Below, in pieces: positions 5,041 to 5,924 of a stretch of DNA of 5,924 nt. The notes beneath the pieces were generated by a model. It made no database searches. It was not told the DNA's origin and saw only the letters and a program-made list of their open reading frames with translations. The stretch is taken from assembly GCA_002309765.1 (NCBI GenBank), contig DBXY01000033.1:29144-35067 (forward strand). The letters are read 5' to 3'. Positions within the stretch are counted from its first letter, which is position 1, and every line of letters begins with the position of its first letter. The DNA is from Verrucomicrobia bacterium UBA1200. GTDB lineage: Bacteria; Verrucomicrobiota; Kiritimatiellia; RFP12; UBA1067. A program made the translations under genes and the position numbers.

Positions 5041-5924
5041 ATGAGACGATTTTTAATAGGATTGTTTGCCGTTTTGTCGGCGGTTGTTTCGTCGGCCGAT
5101 ACGGTCACGGTTGCCGAAGCAGTGGCAGCAGCGGAGAATTGGGTCGTCGACGGGGCGGCAATGGGTTTGACGTTGACCGGGTCCGCCGTCGGAGCGCAGA
5201 CTTTCCGAAATGCCCCCGGCGACAACGCGGTGCATGTGGTTTCGTTCGGAGGCGGAGGTTTTGTCATTACCTCGTCGGACACCCGGATTGAACCGATTCT
5301 CGCGTTTTCCGAAACCGGGACGTTTAACGCGGCTTCCGGTTCGCCGCTTGCGGATTTGCTGGCCGCCGACGCGCACTCGCGCCAAGCGGCGGCGGAAACG
5401 GCATCCGCCGCAGTTGACGGAATTCGGCTACTTTCAGCGACAATTGACGCCGCCCTTTCAGATGGTTCCAGTGCCAACGAGGAAAAATGGAGCCGACTGT
5501 TGAACGGTAAACGAGCGGCGATAATGGCGTTTGCACCAGCGAGCGGAAAATCTTCCGTGTCCAACGTAAAGGTGTCACCGCTGGTAAAATCAAAATGGGA
5601 TCAGGAAGACGTGGCCAACGGCTACTGCTATAATTATTACACTCCAAACCATTATATGTGCGGGTGCGTCGCCACCGCGATGGCCCAGATAATGCGTTAC
5701 CACGTTTATCCGACCGGCAATGTGACGGCCCAGAAAAAATTGTGCGCGGTGGACGGCAGGTCCAAATATCTGACCATGCTGGGCGGCACTTACGATTGGG
5801 CGAGTATGCCGCTCAACCCTTCGTCCGCCAACGCCGGGCAGCGGCAAGCTATCGGTAAGCTGACCTACGATTGCGGAGTGGCGGCGAGCATGGATTACTC
5901 CGCTTACGGTTCCGGCGCTTATCT
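5041..5924 (+). CDS. Secreted C10 family (streptopain-type) cysteine protease, 3' truncated
   Basis: The first 294 codons are present and the gene runs off the window. Residues 1-19 are a clear signal peptide (MRRF, hydrophobic core, VSSA cleavage before D20). The propeptide contains a segment typical of streptopain pro-regions/I69 inhibitors (F69-F95: GGGGFVITSSD, then PILAFSETGTF). The mature enzyme begins near V178-S-P-L, with W186 and Q188 of the family's PLL..W.Q motif. The catalytic Cys is C209 in GCVATAMAQIMRYH..YP, almost identical to SpeB. The catalytic His, expected about 150 residues further on, is outside the window. The family makes secreted zymogens that mature by pro-region removal. 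An extra Cys (C207, giving MCGC) lies two residues before the nucleophile. Composition returns to about 57% GC. No strong promoter is seen; TTGATT (4980-4985) with an A-rich stretch 17 nt on is the best, weak, candidate. In PVC bacteria such proteins often carry C-terminal secretion or repeat domains, which cannot be judged here. Confidence 0.9.
   Translation, partial: MRRFLIGLFAVLSAVVSSADTVTVAEAVAAAENWVVDGAAMGLTLTGSAVGAQTFRNAPGDNAVHVVSFGGGGFVITSSDTRIEPILAFSETGTFNAASGSPLADLLAADAHSRQAAAETASAAVDGIRLLSATIDAALSDGSSANEEKWSRLLNGKRAAIMAFAPASGKSSVSNVKVSPLVKSKWDQEDVANGYCYNYYTPNHYMCGCVATAMAQIMRYHVYPTGNVTAQKKLCAVDGRSKYLTMLGGTYDWASMPLNPSSANAGQRQAIGKLTYDCGVAASMDYSAYGSGAY

Noticed and set aside
4839..5564. 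Minus-strand open frame of 241 codons
   Set aside because: It lies opposite the C10 protease, which has a signal peptide and catalytic motif on the plus strand. The minus frame has no supporting signals.

Overview
The window looks like chromosomal DNA of a bacterium from the PVC group, most likely Kiritimatiellota/Lentisphaerota or a related Verrucomicrobia lineage. That placement is an inference from three things: a secreted GH123/DUF4091-type glycosidase, a secreted C10 (streptopain-type) protease, and a COG1579 coiled-coil zinc-ribbon protein next to a type-A-like RNase P RNA. Sampled lines of the main genes are about 57-58% GC. The stretch from roughly 3.6 to 5.0 kb is visibly AT-richer, with sampled lines at 38-47% GC.

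Left part, all on the minus strand and read right to left. A good sigma70-type promoter (3580-3608) drives a 240-aa coiled-coil/zinc-ribbon protein (2809-3531). About 30 nt after its stop comes the RNase P RNA gene rnpB (about 2390-2777). The end-closing P1 helix of this RNA appears extended and runs straight into a U-tract, so it may also serve as the terminator. Only 23 nt later starts a 784-aa exported GH123/DUF4091-type glycoside hydrolase (5-2359). Its own promoter must therefore lie inside rnpB, or it depends on read-through.

Middle part. About 600 bp without a convincing gene (3545-4169) hold a plausible plus-strand promoter (3800-3828) embedded in inverted repeats, several potential RNA hairpins, and two perfect palindromes at 4094-4106 and 4117-4131. 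These lead into a plus-strand gene of 224 codons (4170-4844). It encodes a GIY-YIG nuclease of the T5orf172/MUG113 type with a C-terminal DUF4357/RAMA-like domain. Its base composition, isolation and architecture suggest horizontally acquired cargo, possibly genome defence or processing of modified DNA.

Right part. After a short spacer with a possible 17-codon ORF (4930-4983), a secreted C10 cysteine protease starts at 5041 and runs off the window. Its signal peptide, inhibitory propeptide motif and catalytic Cys motif are visible. The exported glycosidase and protease would fit degradation of glycoprotein or mucin-like material, but they are on opposite strands and separated by the acquired segment, so they are not one operon. 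No complete multi-gene novel system is visible. The most interesting segment is the regulatory, possibly RNA-coding, region in front of the GIY-YIG/RAMA-like gene.
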